Positions 7,924-17,354 are shown, counted from the first letter of the stretch. The stretch is 64,000 nt of DNA from Actinomadura graeca (GCF_019175365.1 NZ_CP059572.1:5270001-5334000), one strand, 5' to 3'. The notes: generated by a model not told the origin, from the letters alone. Numbers and translations: made by a program.

Positions 7924-8694
7924 GTGACCCGCACGTTCACCGGTCCGCCAGGCAGGAACGCCGACACGCCCATCGCGGCCGTCATGGCCGACGGTGTGTC
8001 GAAGGTGTACGGGTCCGGCGACGCGGCCGTGCACGCGCTGCGCGGCGTCAGCGTGGGGTTCGTCAGCGGCGTGTTCACCGCGATCATGGGGCCGTCCGGG
8101 TCGGGCAAGTCCACGCTGATGCACTGCCTGGCGGGGCTGGACACCGTCTCCGGCGGGCGGATCATGCTCGGCGACGTCGAGATCACCGGGCTGGGCGACC
8201 GGCGGCTGACGCTGCTGCGCCGCGACCGCGTCGGCTTCGTCTTCCAGGCGTTCAACCTGCTGCCCACGCTGACCGCCGAGCAGAACATCCGGCTGCCGCT
8301 CGACCTCGCCGGGCGCAAGGCCGACGCGGCGTGGTTCGACCAGGTCGTGGACGTGGTGGGACTGCGCGACCGGCTCGGCCACCGGCCGGGCGAGCTGTCG
8401 GGCGGCCAGCAGCAGCGGGTCGCGTGCGCGCGGGCCCTCGTCGCCCGTCCCGATGTGATCTTCGCGGACGAGCCGACCGGCAACCTCGACTCGCGCTCGG
8501 GCGCCGAGGTGCTCGGCTTCCTGCGCGCGTCCGTGCGCGAGATGGGCCAGACGATCGTCATGGTCACCCACGACCCCGTGGCCGCCTCGTACGCCGACCG
8601 GGTCGTGTTCCTGCGCGACGGGGAGATCGTCTCCGAGATCGTCCAGCCGACCCCGGACACCGTGCTCGACCGGCTCAAGAGCCTGGGGGCGTGA
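7924..8694 (+). CDS. MacB/LolD-type ABC transporter ATP-binding protein
   Basis: A 256-residue ATPase with the full motif set: Walker A GPSGSGKST at about residues 56-64, Q-loop in FVFQAFNLLP, signature LSGGQQQRVACARAL, Walker B VIFADEPTGNLDS and switch histidine in VMVTHDP. This pattern is typical of the MacB/LolD/FtsE group, which drives mechanotransmission through FtsX-type permeases, not substrate import. The GTG at 7924 has a GAAGGAGC ribosome site just before it. The stop codon overlaps the start of the permease gene (TGATG), so the two are translationally coupled. Likely role: export of a peptide, lipoprotein or antibiotic; the substrate cannot be told from sequence. Confidence 0.92.
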   Translation: MTRTFTGPPGRNADTPIAAVMADGVSKVYGSGDAAVHALRGVSVGFVSGVFTAIMGPSGSGKSTLMHCLAGLDTVSGGRIMLGDVEITGLGDRRLTLLRRDRVGFVFQAFNLLPTLTAEQNIRLPLDLAGRKADAAWFDQVVDVVGLRDRLGHRPGELSGGQQQRVACARALVARPDVIFADEPTGNLDSRSGAEVLGFLRASVREMGQTIVMVTHDPVAASYADRVVFLRDGEIVSEIVQPTPDTVLDRLKSLGA

Positions 8695-11228
8695 TGCTGA
8701 GGACGACGCTGGCGGGCCTGCTCGCGCACAAGCTGCGCCTGCTGCTGACCGCCGTGGCCATCACCCTCGGCGTGGGGTTCATCTCGGGCACGTTCGTCCT
8801 GACCGACACGATGGACAAGGGGGTCGCCAGGACGTTCGCGCGGTCGGCGGGCAAGGTGGACGCCGCGATCCTGCCTCGGGGCGACGCGCCGCCCGGCGGG
8901 GGCGACTCGGACGAGGTGGGCATTCCCGCCGGCGTCCTCGCCCGGGTGAAGGCGCTGCCCGGGGTCACCGAGGTGCAGGGCGCGGTGCGCGGGGACGCCG
9001 CGCTGGTCGGCAAGAACGGCAAGACGGTCGGCGACTTCCCGACCGTCGGGATCTCGGTGCAGGCCGGGCGGCTCCTGCGCGTCGAGGTCGAGAAGGGGCG
9101 CGCGCCGTCCGGGGCCGCCGAGGCGGTGCTGGGCACGCGCGCCGCCGAGCGGACGGGGTACGGGACCGGGGACGCGGTGACGGTCCTGGACCACCGCGGG
9201 CGGCCGCACCGCTTCACGGTCGTCGGCATCGTCGACTTCGGCATCGACCAGGAGGCGGACGCGCACGGCGCCGTGGGTTTCGACGCCGCGACGACGCTGG
9301 CGATGACCGGTGCGAGGAACTATCACGAGGTCGACGTCCTCGGCGCGGACAAGGCCGCGGTCGCGGCGGCGGTGGGCGCGTCGTACCGGGTCTACAGCGG
9401 TGACGAGCTGGCGAGGAGGCTGGCGAAGGAGGCCGGCGCCGACACCGAGATCATCCGGGCCGGGCTGCTGATCTTCGGCCTGGTGGCGATGCTGGTCTCC
9501 GCGCTCGTCATCTACAACACGTTCTCGATCCTCATCGCGCAGCGGATGCGGGAGATGGCGCTGCTGCGCTGCGTCGGCGCGACCCGCCGGCAGGTGTTCG
9601 GCGGCGTCCTGGCCGAGTCGGCGGTGGTCGGGCTGGTCGGCTCGCTGCTCGGCATCGTCGCGGGCGTCGGGCTCGGCGCGGCGGCGGTCGCGGGGATCGG
9701 GCGGCTGACCACGCAGGTGCCGGTGTCCGGGCTGGCCCTCGCCGGCCGCACGGTCGTGATCGGGCTGGCGGTCGGGGTCGCCGTGACCGTGCTGTCCGCG
9801 CTGCTGCCCGCGCGCGCCGCCACCCGGGTCCCGCCCGTCGCGGCGCTGCGCTCCGAGCTGGAGCCGGGCGGCGGGCGGTTCCGGCTGGGGGTCGTCCGGA
9901 CGGCGCTGACCGTCCTGCTCGCCCTGGCCGGGGTGGCGCTCGGGCTGCTCGGGACGTTCCAGATGCCGAAGGGCACGGGAGCGATGTACACCGTCGCGCT
10001 CGCGGGCGGGGTGTTCTTCCTCGCCGTGATCGCGGGGATGCCCGCCCTGGTGCGGCCGTTCGGACGCGTCGCCGGGGCCGTCCCGGCGCGGCTGGGCGGG
10101 GTGCCGGGACGGCTGGCGGTGGAGAACGCGCGCCGCACACCGCGCCGCACCGCCACCACGACGATCGCGCTGACGGTGGGCGTCGGCCTGATGAGCCTGT
10201 TCGCGGTGATCGCCGCCAGCGGCAAGGCGACCTCGGCGGCGAGCCTGGAGGAGCAGTACCCGGTGGAGTTCCAGGTCCAGGCGCGCAACGGGAAGGCCGA
10301 GGGTGTCACGCCGCACGAGCTCACCGAAGCTTTGCGTGGACGCAAGGAGTTCTCCCTCGTCTTCGAACTGCTCGGGAAGGACACGCAGGTCGGCGGCACC
10401 AAGACCGAGGTCGGCAGCCTGACCGGGCCGGCGCTCGGGACCGTCCTCAAGCCCCGCCTCGTGGACGGCCCGGCGGCGGCGCTCCGGCCGGGCGGGCTCA
10501 CACCGGGGACCGCGGTCGTGGAGAAGGGGTTCGCGGCCCAGGGCGGGTTGAAGCCCGGAGCGACCGTCCAGGTGAAGACCGCGCGCGGGAACGCCCCGGT
10601 GAAGATCGCCGCCGTGTTCACCACCCCGGCGCCGGTGGGCGAGGTCCTGGTGCCGGAGGCGGACTTCAGGCGCTACTTCGGCGCGCCGGACGAGTCGACC
10701 ATCTACGTCAAGGACCGCGACGGCGTGCCCGCGGACACCGCGCGCAGGGTCGTCGAGAACGCGGCGCGGCCGTATCCGACGGCGAAGGTGTTCTCGACCG
10801 CGGAGGTCGAGGAGAGCATCGGCAACGCCATCGACACGATGCTGATGATCTTCGGTGGGCTGCTCGGCCTCGCGATCGTCATCGCGCTGTTCGGCATCGC
10901 CAACACGCTGACGCTCTCGGTCGTGGAGCGGACGCGCGAGTCGGCCCTGCTGCGGGCGCTCGGCCTCACCAAGCGCCAGCTCCGCCGGATGCTGTCGGTC
11001 GAGGCGCTGGTCATGGCCGTGATCGGCGCGTCCACCGGGGTGGTGCTCGGGATCGCGTTCGGCTGGGCGGCCACCCATGCCATGTCCGACACGTCCGTCT
11101 TCGCACTGCCCTACCTCCAGGTCGCCGGTTTCGTGGCGCTCGCCGGCGCCGCCGGGATGGTCGCGGCGGTCATGCCCGCCCGCCGCGCCGCCAAGGCGTC
11201 GATCGTCGAGTCGCTGGCCACCGACTGA
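8694..11228 (+). CDS. FtsX-family ABC transporter permease
   Basis: An 844-residue permease with two FtsX repeats. It starts with MLRTTLAGLLAHKLRLLLTAVAI, the first transmembrane segment, followed by a MacB-type periplasmic domain of about 230 residues. A first three-helix bundle comes near residues 255-390, a middle pair of helices near 400-460, a second extracytoplasmic domain, and a C-terminal three-helix bundle whose cytosolic loop reads SVVERTRESALLRALGLTKRQ. This double-length form is the common actinobacterial arrangement, with one protein doing the job of a permease dimer. Start codon ATG 8694 overlaps the stop of the ATPase gene; GTG 8691 is an in-frame alternative. No MacA-like adaptor is present here. 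Confidence 0.9.
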   Translation: MLRTTLAGLLAHKLRLLLTAVAITLGVGFISGTFVLTDTMDKGVARTFARSAGKVDAAILPRGDAPPGGGDSDEVGIPAGVLARVKALPGVTEVQGAVRGDAALVGKNGKTVGDFPTVGISVQAGRLLRVEVEKGRAPSGAAEAVLGTRAAERTGYGTGDAVTVLDHRGRPHRFTVVGIVDFGIDQEADAHGAVGFDAATTLAMTGARNYHEVDVLGADKAAVAAAVGASYRVYSGDELARRLAKEAGADTEIIRAGLLIFGLVAMLVSALVIYNTFSILIAQRMREMALLRCVGATRRQVFGGVLAESAVVGLVGSLLGIVAGVGLGAAAVAGIGRLTTQVPVSGLALAGRTVVIGLAVGVAVTVLSALLPARAATRVPPVAALRSELEPGGGRFRLGVVRTALTVLLALAGVALGLLGTFQMPKGTGAMYTVALAGGVFFLAVIAGMPALVRPFGRVAGAVPARLGGVPGRLAVENARRTPRRTATTTIALTVGVGLMSLFAVIAASGKATSAASLEEQYPVEFQVQARNGKAEGVTPHELTEALRGRKEFSLVFELLGKDTQVGGTKTEVGSLTGPALGTVLKPRLVDGPAAALRPGGLTPGTAVVEKGFAAQGGLKPGATVQVKTARGNAPVKIAAVFTTPAPVGEVLVPEADFRRYFGAPDESTIYVKDRDGVPADTARRVVENAARPYPTAKVFSTAEVEESIGNAIDTMLMIFGGLLGLAIVIALFGIANTLTLSVVERTRESALLRALGLTKRQLRRMLSVEALVMAVIGASTGVVLGIAFGWAATHAMSDTSVFALPYLQVAGFVALAGAAGMVAAVMPARRAAKASIVESLATD

Positions 11229-11359
11229 GCCCCCGCCGATCGGCCACCTGCCGTCGGCCGTCCGCCGGGGTCACGTCCTCACGTTGTGTGAACGACGGGG
11301 GATGGGACGCGTCCCCCTCCGCCGTCCCCCGGGGGCGGGCGGCGGACGGCGGCGGGCGG

Positions 11360-11401
11360 CTCCGCCCCACCGCGGTGACGACTCGCCGCGGTGGGGCGGA
11401 G
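11360..11401. terminator. 16-bp perfect stem-loop
   Basis: CTCCGCCCCACCGCGG at 11360-11375 pairs perfectly with CCGCGGTGGGGCGGAG at 11386-11401 around a ten-base loop. It lies about 130 bases after the exporter operon, within the 538-base gap 11229-11766 that contains no gene. Confidence 0.65.
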
Positions 11402-11413
11402 GGGGATGCGGAC

Positions 11414-11459
11414 GGCCCCCAGTACGGCGAGGGCGGGTCCGGTCCCTCGCCGTGGGGCC
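11414..11459. terminator. Second stem-loop after the exporter operon
   Basis: ACGGCGAGGG at 11424-11433 pairs perfectly with CCCTCGCCGT at 11444-11453, and GGCCCC at 11414-11419 can extend the stem by pairing with GGGGCC at 11454-11459 across a small bulge. With the preceding hairpin it forms a tandem terminator-like module. Confidence 0.6.
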
Positions 11460-11766
11460 TTCCGCCGTGGCGTGGCGGCCTGTGCACCTCTCTATCTCGA
11501 ACACCCTGTGTGATCGCACCGTCACAATCCAGAAGTACGCTGGTCTTTCGGCGATCCGCAAGCGATCACCATCCGTGTCCGCGAAGTGTGACGGGACCGG
11601 AGAGGTGGATCTCGCGCCGGGTCGTCGAAACGTCACCGCTGTGTGATGGTGTTCCGGGCGCGGATACTGTCCGCGCACCGCCCGCCCCGCCGGACGCCGG
11701 GCCCAGGACCCGCGGGTACATTGGGTCGCGCACGTCCGGTACCCGATCGAGGACTGGAACGAAGAG

Positions 11767-12708
11767 ATGGACTCACACGCCACGCCCGCTTCCGCCGCGC
11801 CCGGAAACGGGCCGGACGGCGGGACCGAGCGCCCCGAGGACCGGCCCGCGCGGCTGTCGGTCGGCGTCGTCGGCGCCGGACGTGTCGGGACGGCGCTCGG
11901 CGCCGCGCTCGTCCAGGCCGGGCACCGGGTCGTCGCCGCGGCGGCGGTGTCCGAGCGGTCGCGGTCCCGGGTGGAGGAGCGCCTCCCCGGCGTGGACGTC
12001 GTGACCCCCCACGAGGTGGTGGCGGCCGCGGACCTGGTGCTGCTGACCGTCCCGGACGACGCGCTCCCCGAGCTCGCCGCCGGCCTCGTCGCGGCCGGCG
12101 TGGCGGTCACCGGCAAGCTGGTGCTGCACACGAGCGGCCGGTACGGGACGTCCGTCCTGGATCCGGTCACGCGCGCCGGGGCGCTGCCCCTCGCCCTCCA
12201 CCCGGTGATGACGTTCACCGGGCGTCCCGACGACGTCAACCGGCTCACCGGCATCTCGTTCGGCGTCACCGCGCCCGAGCCGCTGCGCCCGGTCGCGGAG
12301 GCGCTCGTCCTGGAGATGGGCGGGGAACCGGTGTGGATCACCGAGGTGCGCCGCCCGCTCTACCACGCGGCGCTCACCGGCGGCGCGAACCACCTGGTCA
12401 CGCTGGTCGTCGAGGCGATGGACCTGCTGGGCGAGGCGGGCGTCGCCGAGCCCGGCCGGATGCTCGGCCCGCTGCTCGGCGCGGCGCTCGACAACGCGCT
12501 GCGCCTCGGCATCGGCGGGCTCACCGGGCCCGTCGCGCGCGGCGACGCGGGCACGGTCGCCGACCATGTCGCCGAGGTGGGACGGGTGTCGCCCGAGAGC
12601 CGCCGCGCGTACGTGGCGCTGGCCCGGCTGACCGCCGACCGTGCGCTCGGCGCCGGGCTGCTGAAGCCCGAGGACGCCGAGCGGCTCCTCGAAGCACTGG
12701 CCGACTGA
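11767..12708 (+). CDS. Rossmann-like/DUF2520 NAD(P)-binding protein
   Basis: A 313-residue protein. After a disordered N-terminus it has a Rossmann dinucleotide-binding domain, with [17 protein letters not shown] at about residues 34-50 as the GxGxxG loop, then the DUF2520 helical domain containing HPVMTF and the segment [10 protein letters not shown]. The fold resembles NADP-dependent ketopantoate reductase and proline-biosynthetic reductases. In many actinobacteria this gene sits directly upstream of panC, as here (32-base gap, same strand). A role as a ketopantoate reductase-like step of pantothenate synthesis is therefore an attractive guess but not demonstrated by the sequence. The ATG at 11767 follows GAACGAAGAG, a weak ribosome site. 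Confidence 0.8.
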   Translation: MDSHATPASAAPGNGPDGGTERPEDRPARLSVGVVGAGRVGTALGAALVQAGHRVVAAAAVSERSRSRVEERLPGVDVVTPHEVVAAADLVLLTVPDDALPELAAGLVAAGVAVTGKLVLHTSGRYGTSVLDPVTRAGALPLALHPVMTFTGRPDDVNRLTGISFGVTAPEPLRPVAEALVLEMGGEPVWITEVRRPLYHAALTGGANHLVTLVVEAMDLLGEAGVAEPGRMLGPLLGAALDNALRLGIGGLTGPVARGDAGTVADHVAEVGRVSPESRRAYVALARLTADRALGAGLLKPEDAERLLEALAD

Positions 12709-12740
12709 CCCGTGCGGCCCCGACCGACCAGGGAGGACGC

Positions 12741-13622
12741 GTGAGCGAGCGCGGGAACGGACCCGTCGTCGCCGAGACCCGTGAGGAACTGGCCGCCGCG
12801 AGGGCGTCGGTGCGGGGGACCCTCGCCCTCGTCCCGACGATGGGCGCGCTGCACGAGGGGCACCGGGCGCTGATCCGCCGGGCGCGGGAGAGCGCCGACG
12901 CGGTCGCGGTGAGCGTCTTCGTCAACCCGCTCCAGTTCGGGCCGGGCGAGGACTTCGACCGCTACCCGCGGACGCTCGCCGCCGACCTCGGGATGTGCGC
13001 GGACGAAGGGGCCGACCTCGTGTTCGCGCCGTCCCGCGAGGTGATGTACCCGGCGGAGCCGCAGGTCACGCTGAGGGCGGGGCCGATGGGCGAGCGGGTG
13101 GAGGGGGTGACGCGGCCCGGTCATTTCGACGGCATGCTCACCGTCGTGCTGAAGCTGCTGAACCTGGTGCGCCCCGACGTCGCGGTCTTCGGGCAGAAGG
13201 ACGCGCAGCAGCTCGCGATGATCCGCCGGATGGTCGCCGACCTGAACGTGCCGGTGGAGATCGCGGGGGTCCCGACCGTCCGGGAGCCGGACGGGCTGGC
13301 CCTGTCGAGCCGCAACCGGTACCTGTCGGCGGAGGAGCGCGGCACGGCCCTCGCGCTGTCGCGGGCGCTGCGGGCGGGCGAGGCGGCCGCCGGGGACGGC
13401 CCGGACGCGGTCCGGGAGGCGGCCCGCGCCGTCCTCGACGAGGCCGCCGCCGCCGAGCCGCCGCTCGCGCTCGACTACCTCGCCCTCGTGGACCCCGCGA
13501 CGTTCGTCGAGGTCATGGGCCCGCACGACGGCCCGGCCGTGCTCGCCGTGGCGGGCCGGGTCGGGACGACCCATTTGATCGACAACGTCCCCCTGCGGCT
13601 CGACGGCCCGAAGGAGCGCTGA
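12741..13622 (+). CDS. panC: Pantothenate synthetase (pantoate-beta-alanine ligase)
   Basis: A 293-residue enzyme that joins pantoate and beta-alanine using ATP, the last step to pantothenate. Family signatures are visible in order: [16 protein letters not shown] near residue 30 (the HIGH-like ATP site), [21 protein letters not shown], the [16 protein letters not shown] segment, [17 protein letters not shown] and the KMSKS-equivalent [10 protein letters not shown]. The GTG at 12741 is preceded by GGGAGGA at 12731-12737. Its stop is immediately followed by the panD ATG. Substrate beta-alanine is normally made by PanD, which is truncated here, so this enzyme may depend on another beta-alanine source. 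Confidence 0.95.
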   Translation: MSERGNGPVVAETREELAAARASVRGTLALVPTMGALHEGHRALIRRARESADAVAVSVFVNPLQFGPGEDFDRYPRTLAADLGMCADEGADLVFAPSREVMYPAEPQVTLRAGPMGERVEGVTRPGHFDGMLTVVLKLLNLVRPDVAVFGQKDAQQLAMIRRMVADLNVPVEIAGVPTVREPDGLALSSRNRYLSAEERGTALALSRALRAGEAAAGDGPDAVREAARAVLDEAAAAEPPLALDYLALVDPATFVEVMGPHDGPAVLAVAGRVGTTHLIDNVPLRLDGPKER

Positions 13623-13769
13623 ATGTTCCGGACGATGTTCAAATCCAAGATCCACCGGGCGACGGTCACACAGGCGGACCCGCACTACGTCGGGTCGCTC
13701 ACCGTCGACCAGGACCTGATGGACGCCGCCGACCTGCTGCCCGGCGAGCAGGTGCACGTGGTCCGCTGA
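13623..13769 (+). pseudogene. panD: Truncated aspartate 1-decarboxylase (panD), 48 codons
   Basis: Starting at the base after the panC stop, the frame reads [19 protein letters not shown] and then [20 protein letters not shown], ending PGEQVHVVR and TGA. That is an excellent match to the first 47 residues of actinobacterial PanD, including K9, H11 and the G24-S25 self-cleavage site that forms the pyruvoyl cofactor. Normal PanD has about 125-140 residues. The part missing here carries R54, T57 and Y58 (E. coli numbering), which bind substrate and assist cleavage. None of the three forward frames between 13770 and nadB contains the missing half, so this is not a simple frameshift. It is probably a pseudogene left by a 3' deletion; a working enzyme of this size would be unprecedented. 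Confidence 0.8.
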
Positions 13770-13880
13770 TCCGCCGCCCAGGTTTCTTAAATGTGACTTA
13801 TGTCCGAAACCGGGGCCGCCCATGGGACCTTTCCGGGGTTAGTGTCACAATGACGAGAACCGAAACCCCGAGGAGGGCTC

Positions 13881-15554
13881 ATGATCCCTTCCGTTCTCAC
13901 CGCCCCCGCCCCCGGATGGACGGCCGAGACCGACGTCGTCGTGGTCGGCTCCGGCATCGCGGGCCTGGTCACGGCGCTGCGCTGCCGGCCGCACGGGCGG
14001 GTGCTGCTGGTCACCAAGGCGCTGCTGGACGCCGGGTCGACCCGCTGGGCGCAGGGCGGGATCGCCGCCGCGCTCGCTCCCGACGACACCCCCGGGGAGC
14101 ATCTGGCCGACACCCTCACCGCCGGGGTGGGCCTCTGTGACGAGGACGCCGTCCGCGCCCTCGTCACTGAAGGGCCGGACGCCGTCCGGGGGCTCATCGA
14201 CCTCGGCACCGCGTTCGACCGCTCCAGCGGCGGCGGCATCGCGCTCACCCGCGAGGGCGGCCACCACCGGCGCCGCATCGCGCACGCGGGCGGCGACGCG
14301 ACCGGCGCGGAGATCAGCCGGGCCCTGCTCGCCGCGCTCAAGGACTCCGGGGTCGAGGTCATCGAGCACGCCCTGGTCCTGGACCTGCTCAAGGACGCCG
14401 CGGGCCGCGCCACCGGGATCACCCTGCACGTCATGGGCGAGGGGCAGCCGGGCGGCGTCGGCGCCGTCCGGGCCCGCGCCGTCGTGCTCGCCACCGGCGG
14501 GCTCGGCCAGGTCTTCTCGGCCACGACCAACCCCGAGGTCTCGACGGGCGACGGCGTCGCGCTCGCGCTGCGCGCCGGCGCCGCCGTCACCGACCTGGAG
14601 TTCGTCCAGTTCCACCCGACGGTGCTGTGGCTCGGCGAGGGCGCGACGGGGCAGCAGCCGCTGATCTCCGAGGCGGTGCGCGGCGAGGGCGCGCACCTCG
14701 TCGACCACGCGGGCGTGCGCTTCATGGCCGGCCGCCACGAGCTCGCCGAGCTCGCGCCGCGCGACGTCGTCGCCAAGGGGATCATGAACCGGATGCGCGA
14801 GACCGGCGCGTCCCACATGCTCCTGGACGGACGGCACCTGGGCGCCGCGATGTGGGAGAACCGGTTCCCGACCATCCTCGCCGCGTGCAGGCATCACGGG
14901 ATCGACCCGGTGACCGAGCCGGTGCCCGTCGTCCCGGCGGCCCATTACGCGAGCGGAGGCGTCCGTACAGACCTTTACGGGCGGACATCCGTGCCGAGAC
15001 TGTACGCGTGCGGGGAAGTCGCCTGTACAGGCGTTCACGGCGCCAACAGGCTCGCCTCCAACTCCCTCTTGGAAGGGCTTGTGTTCGCCGGGCGCATAGC
15101 CCTCGCCCTCTCGGACGACCTGGCCGCGCTCCCCCCAGCGGCCGAGCCTTCCTCAGCTGGCCCATCTGTTGGCGGCGCGCGCGCGGACGGCCTGCTTGCA
15201 CCGAGCGCGCGTGGGGACATTCAGCAGGTCATGACGTCCTACGTGGGAGTGCTACGGGGCGCGGAGGGGCTCGCCATGGCAGCGCGTGAACTGGCGAATA
15301 TGCCAGCCCTCTCCGGGGACGTACAGCCGGGCGTCGAGGCATGGGAGGTCACCAACCTGCACACGGTCGCGTCCGCGATCGTGGCGGCCGCGCGGCGCCG
15401 GGAGGAGACCCGGGGAAGCCACTGGCGCGAGGACTTCCCCGAGCGCGCCGACACGTCCTGGCGCGGCCACCTCGTCACGCGCCTGGACGGCGACGCCCTC
15501 ACCACGACCTACGAGCCCCGGCGGGCGGGCCGGGCGGAAGGAGACCGGGCATGA
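13881..15554 (+). CDS. nadB: L-aspartate oxidase
   Basis: A 557-residue FAD enzyme that oxidises L-aspartate to iminoaspartate, the first step of de novo NAD synthesis. It has the N-terminal FAD loop VVVVGSGIAGLVTALRC, the STRWAQGGIAAAL substrate-side motif, the EGGHHRRRIAHAGGDATG segment, FVQFHPTVL, and the C-terminal HYASGGVRTDLYGRTSVPRL and GANRLASNSLLEGLVF regions of the succinate dehydrogenase/NadB family. A strong GAGGAGG ribosome site precedes the ATG. The stop overlaps the nadC start (ATGA). nadA is not in the window. About 350 bases near 14940-15290 use less GC-rich third positions and codons such as AGA, ACA and CTT, unlike the rest of the gene. Confidence 0.95.
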   Translation: MIPSVLTAPAPGWTAETDVVVVGSGIAGLVTALRCRPHGRVLLVTKALLDAGSTRWAQGGIAAALAPDDTPGEHLADTLTAGVGLCDEDAVRALVTEGPDAVRGLIDLGTAFDRSSGGGIALTREGGHHRRRIAHAGGDATGAEISRALLAALKDSGVEVIEHALVLDLLKDAAGRATGITLHVMGEGQPGGVGAVRARAVVLATGGLGQVFSATTNPEVSTGDGVALALRAGAAVTDLEFVQFHPTVLWLGEGATGQQPLISEAVRGEGAHLVDHAGVRFMAGRHELAELAPRDVVAKGIMNRMRETGASHMLLDGRHLGAAMWENRFPTILAACRHHGIDPVTEPVPVVPAAHYASGGVRTDLYGRTSVPRLYACGEVACTGVHGANRLASNSLLEGLVFAGRIALALSDDLAALPPAAEPSSAGPSVGGARADGLLAPSARGDIQQVMTSYVGVLRGAEGLAMAARELANMPALSGDVQPGVEAWEVTNLHTVASAIVAAARRREETRGSHWREDFPERADTSWRGHLVTRLDGDALTTTYEPRRAGRAEGDRA

Positions 15555-16408
15555 CCGAGGAACTGGAGGAGGCGCTCAGGAGCGCGGGCCTCGATCCACA
15601 GGCTGTGGACGACCTCGTCCGGGCGGCGCTGGCCGAGGACGGCGAGGTGGACGTCACCAGCGAGCCGATCTTCACGCCCCGGGACACCTCGACCGGCGAC
15701 TTCACCGCGCGCGAGACCGGGATCGTCGCGGGCGTCCCGGTCGCCTCGGCCGTGTTCGAGGTGCTGGGCGTCGCCTACGAGGCGAAGGTCGCCGACGGGG
15801 AGCGCGTCGTCCCCGGCCAGGTCCTCATCTCGGTCAGCGGACACACCAGAGCCGTCCTGCGGGCCGAGCGGACGGCCCTGAACCTGCTGACCCACCTTTC
15901 GGGTATCGCGACCGCCACGCGCCTCTGGGCGGACGCGATGGAGGGGACGAAAGCCAGGGTCCGTGACACTCGCAAGACCCTTCCGGGGTTGCGCGCTCTG
16001 CAGAAGTACGCCGTCCACTGCGGGGGCGGGGTCAACCACCGGATGGGCCTGCACGACTCCGCGCTCGTCAAGGACAACCACATCGCCGCCGCGGGCAGCG
16101 TCACCAAGGCGTACGACGCCATCCGCGCCGTCTACCCGTCCCTGCACGTCCAGGTCGAATGCGACACGCTCGCCCAGGTCGACGAGGCCCTCGCCGCCGG
16201 CGCCCGCTCGATCCTGCTCGACAACATGACTGACACCGAGATGTCAGAAGCGGTCCGTCTTGTGGCAGGCCGGGCGGAAGTCGAGGCCAGCGGTGGGCTT
16301 ACCCTGGACAGGGCCCGAGACGTTGCCGTGACCGGCGTGGACTACGTTGCGGTCGGCGCGCTGACGCACTCGGCGCGCGTGCTCGACATCGGCCTTGACT
16401 TCTCCTGA
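15551..16408 (+). CDS. nadC: Nicotinate-nucleotide pyrophosphorylase (QPRTase)
   Basis: A 285-residue enzyme converting quinolinate and PRPP to nicotinate mononucleotide. Motifs: RAERTALNLLTHLSGIATAT in the N-terminal domain boundary, the RDTRKTLPGLRALQKYAV motif with substrate-binding arginine and lysine residues, GGGVNHRMGLHDSALVKDNH, the VECDTLAQVDEA strand and the phosphate-binding EASGGLTLDRARDVAVTGVD end of the barrel. The start ATG overlaps the nadB stop by four bases, so the two are translationally coupled. It is followed after 14 bases by coaX, continuing the cofactor operon. Confidence 0.95.
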   Translation: MTEELEEALRSAGLDPQAVDDLVRAALAEDGEVDVTSEPIFTPRDTSTGDFTARETGIVAGVPVASAVFEVLGVAYEAKVADGERVVPGQVLISVSGHTRAVLRAERTALNLLTHLSGIATATRLWADAMEGTKARVRDTRKTLPGLRALQKYAVHCGGGVNHRMGLHDSALVKDNHIAAAGSVTKAYDAIRAVYPSLHVQVECDTLAQVDEALAAGARSILLDNMTDTEMSEAVRLVAGRAEVEASGGLTLDRARDVAVTGVDYVAVGALTHSARVLDIGLDFS

Positions 16409-16422
16409 TCAGCGGGGACCTG

Positions 16423-17205
16423 ATGCTGCTCACCATCGACGTCGGCAACACCCATACCGTCCTCGGCCTGTTCGAGGGCGAAGAGGTGATCGAGCACTGG
16501 AGGATCAACACCGATCCCCGGCGCACCGCCGACGAGATCGCGGTGGTCCTCCAGGGCCTGGTCCAGCAGAGCCCGCTGCTGGCCGAGACCGACATCAGCG
16601 GCATCGCACTGTGCTCCACCGTTCCGTCCGTCCTGCACGAGATGCGTGAGATGTGCCGCCGCTACTACGGCGACGTGTCCGCCGTGATCGTGGAGCCGGG
16701 CGTCAAGACCGGGGTGCCCGTGCGGATGGACAACCCCAAGGAGGTCGGGGCCGACCGGATCGTGAACGCGCTGGCCGCCGTCCACCTGCACGGCGGTCCC
16801 GCGATCGTGGTCGACTTCGGCACCGCCACCACGTTCGACGCCGTCTCCGCCAAGGGCGAGTACGTGGGCGGCGCGATCGCGCCCGGCATCGAGATCTCGA
16901 TCGACGCGCTGTCCTCGCGCGGTGCCCAGCTCCACAAGATCGAGCTGGTCAGGCCGCGTAGCGTGGTCGCCAAGAACACCGTCGAGGCGCTGCAGTCGGG
17001 GATCATCTTCGGCTTCGCCGGGCAGGTCGACGGGATCGTCGAGCGGATGTCGGAGGAGCTGGCGGACGCGTCGGAGGAGGTCACGATCATCGCGACCGGC
17101 GGCCTCGCGCCGCTCGTCCTGGAGGAGTCCCGCAGCATCGACGTGTTCGAGCCGTGGCTCACCCTCGTCGGCCTCCGCCTCATCTACCAGCGCAACACCC
17201 CCTGA
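16423..17205 (+). CDS. coaX: Type III pantothenate kinase
   Basis: A 260-residue CoaX-type kinase that phosphorylates pantothenate in the first step of CoA synthesis. It shows the ASKHA-fold phosphate-1 motif MLLTIDVGNTHTVLGLF at the N-terminus, the GADRIVNALAA and VVDFGTATTFDAV segments (pantothenate and phosphate-2 regions), GGAIAPGIEIS, and the ATGGLAPL adenosine motif. Type III enzymes use a monovalent cation and resist CoA feedback. It lies directly after nadC on the same strand, and its substrate is the product of panC two genes further upstream, tying this block into one cofactor module. Confidence 0.95.
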   Translation: MLLTIDVGNTHTVLGLFEGEEVIEHWRINTDPRRTADEIAVVLQGLVQQSPLLAETDISGIALCSTVPSVLHEMREMCRRYYGDVSAVIVEPGVKTGVPVRMDNPKEVGADRIVNALAAVHLHGGPAIVVDFGTATTFDAVSAKGEYVGGAIAPGIEISIDALSSRGAQLHKIELVRPRSVVAKNTVEALQSGIIFGFAGQVDGIVERMSEELADASEEVTIIATGGLAPLVLEESRSIDVFEPWLTLVGLRLIYQRNTP

Positions 17206-17354
17206 ACCGCCCGGCCGGGCGGAGCCCCTGTCGCAGAACCATCCGCCCGCCCGGCCCAGGCCGCCCTGCCCCCTGCCACGGAACCGTCCGCCGCCCCCGC
17301 GCGGGCCCGTCAAGTCGTTCGCGGGGCATCGGGCGGGCTGGATAGCCTTGAGCC

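Noticed and set aside
7797..11078. Minus-strand open frame of more than 1000 codons opposite the ABC exporter
   Set aside because: It is antisense to clear exporter genes; its Arg/His/Gly/Pro-rich composition is the usual shadow of high-GC coding DNA. The same holds for 27777-31013 opposite clpC and 61218-63632 opposite the UvrA-like gene.
11509..11526. TGTGA-N8-TCACA inverted repeat as a CRP site
   Set aside because: Actinobacterial CRP sites have a six-base centre; the eight-base centre and lack of a clear nearby promoter make this a chance match.
13770..13880. Frameshift explanation for panD
   Set aside because: None of the three forward frames after the stop contains the missing panD motifs such as the NGxR-x-x-T-Y segment, so a deletion fits better than a frameshift.
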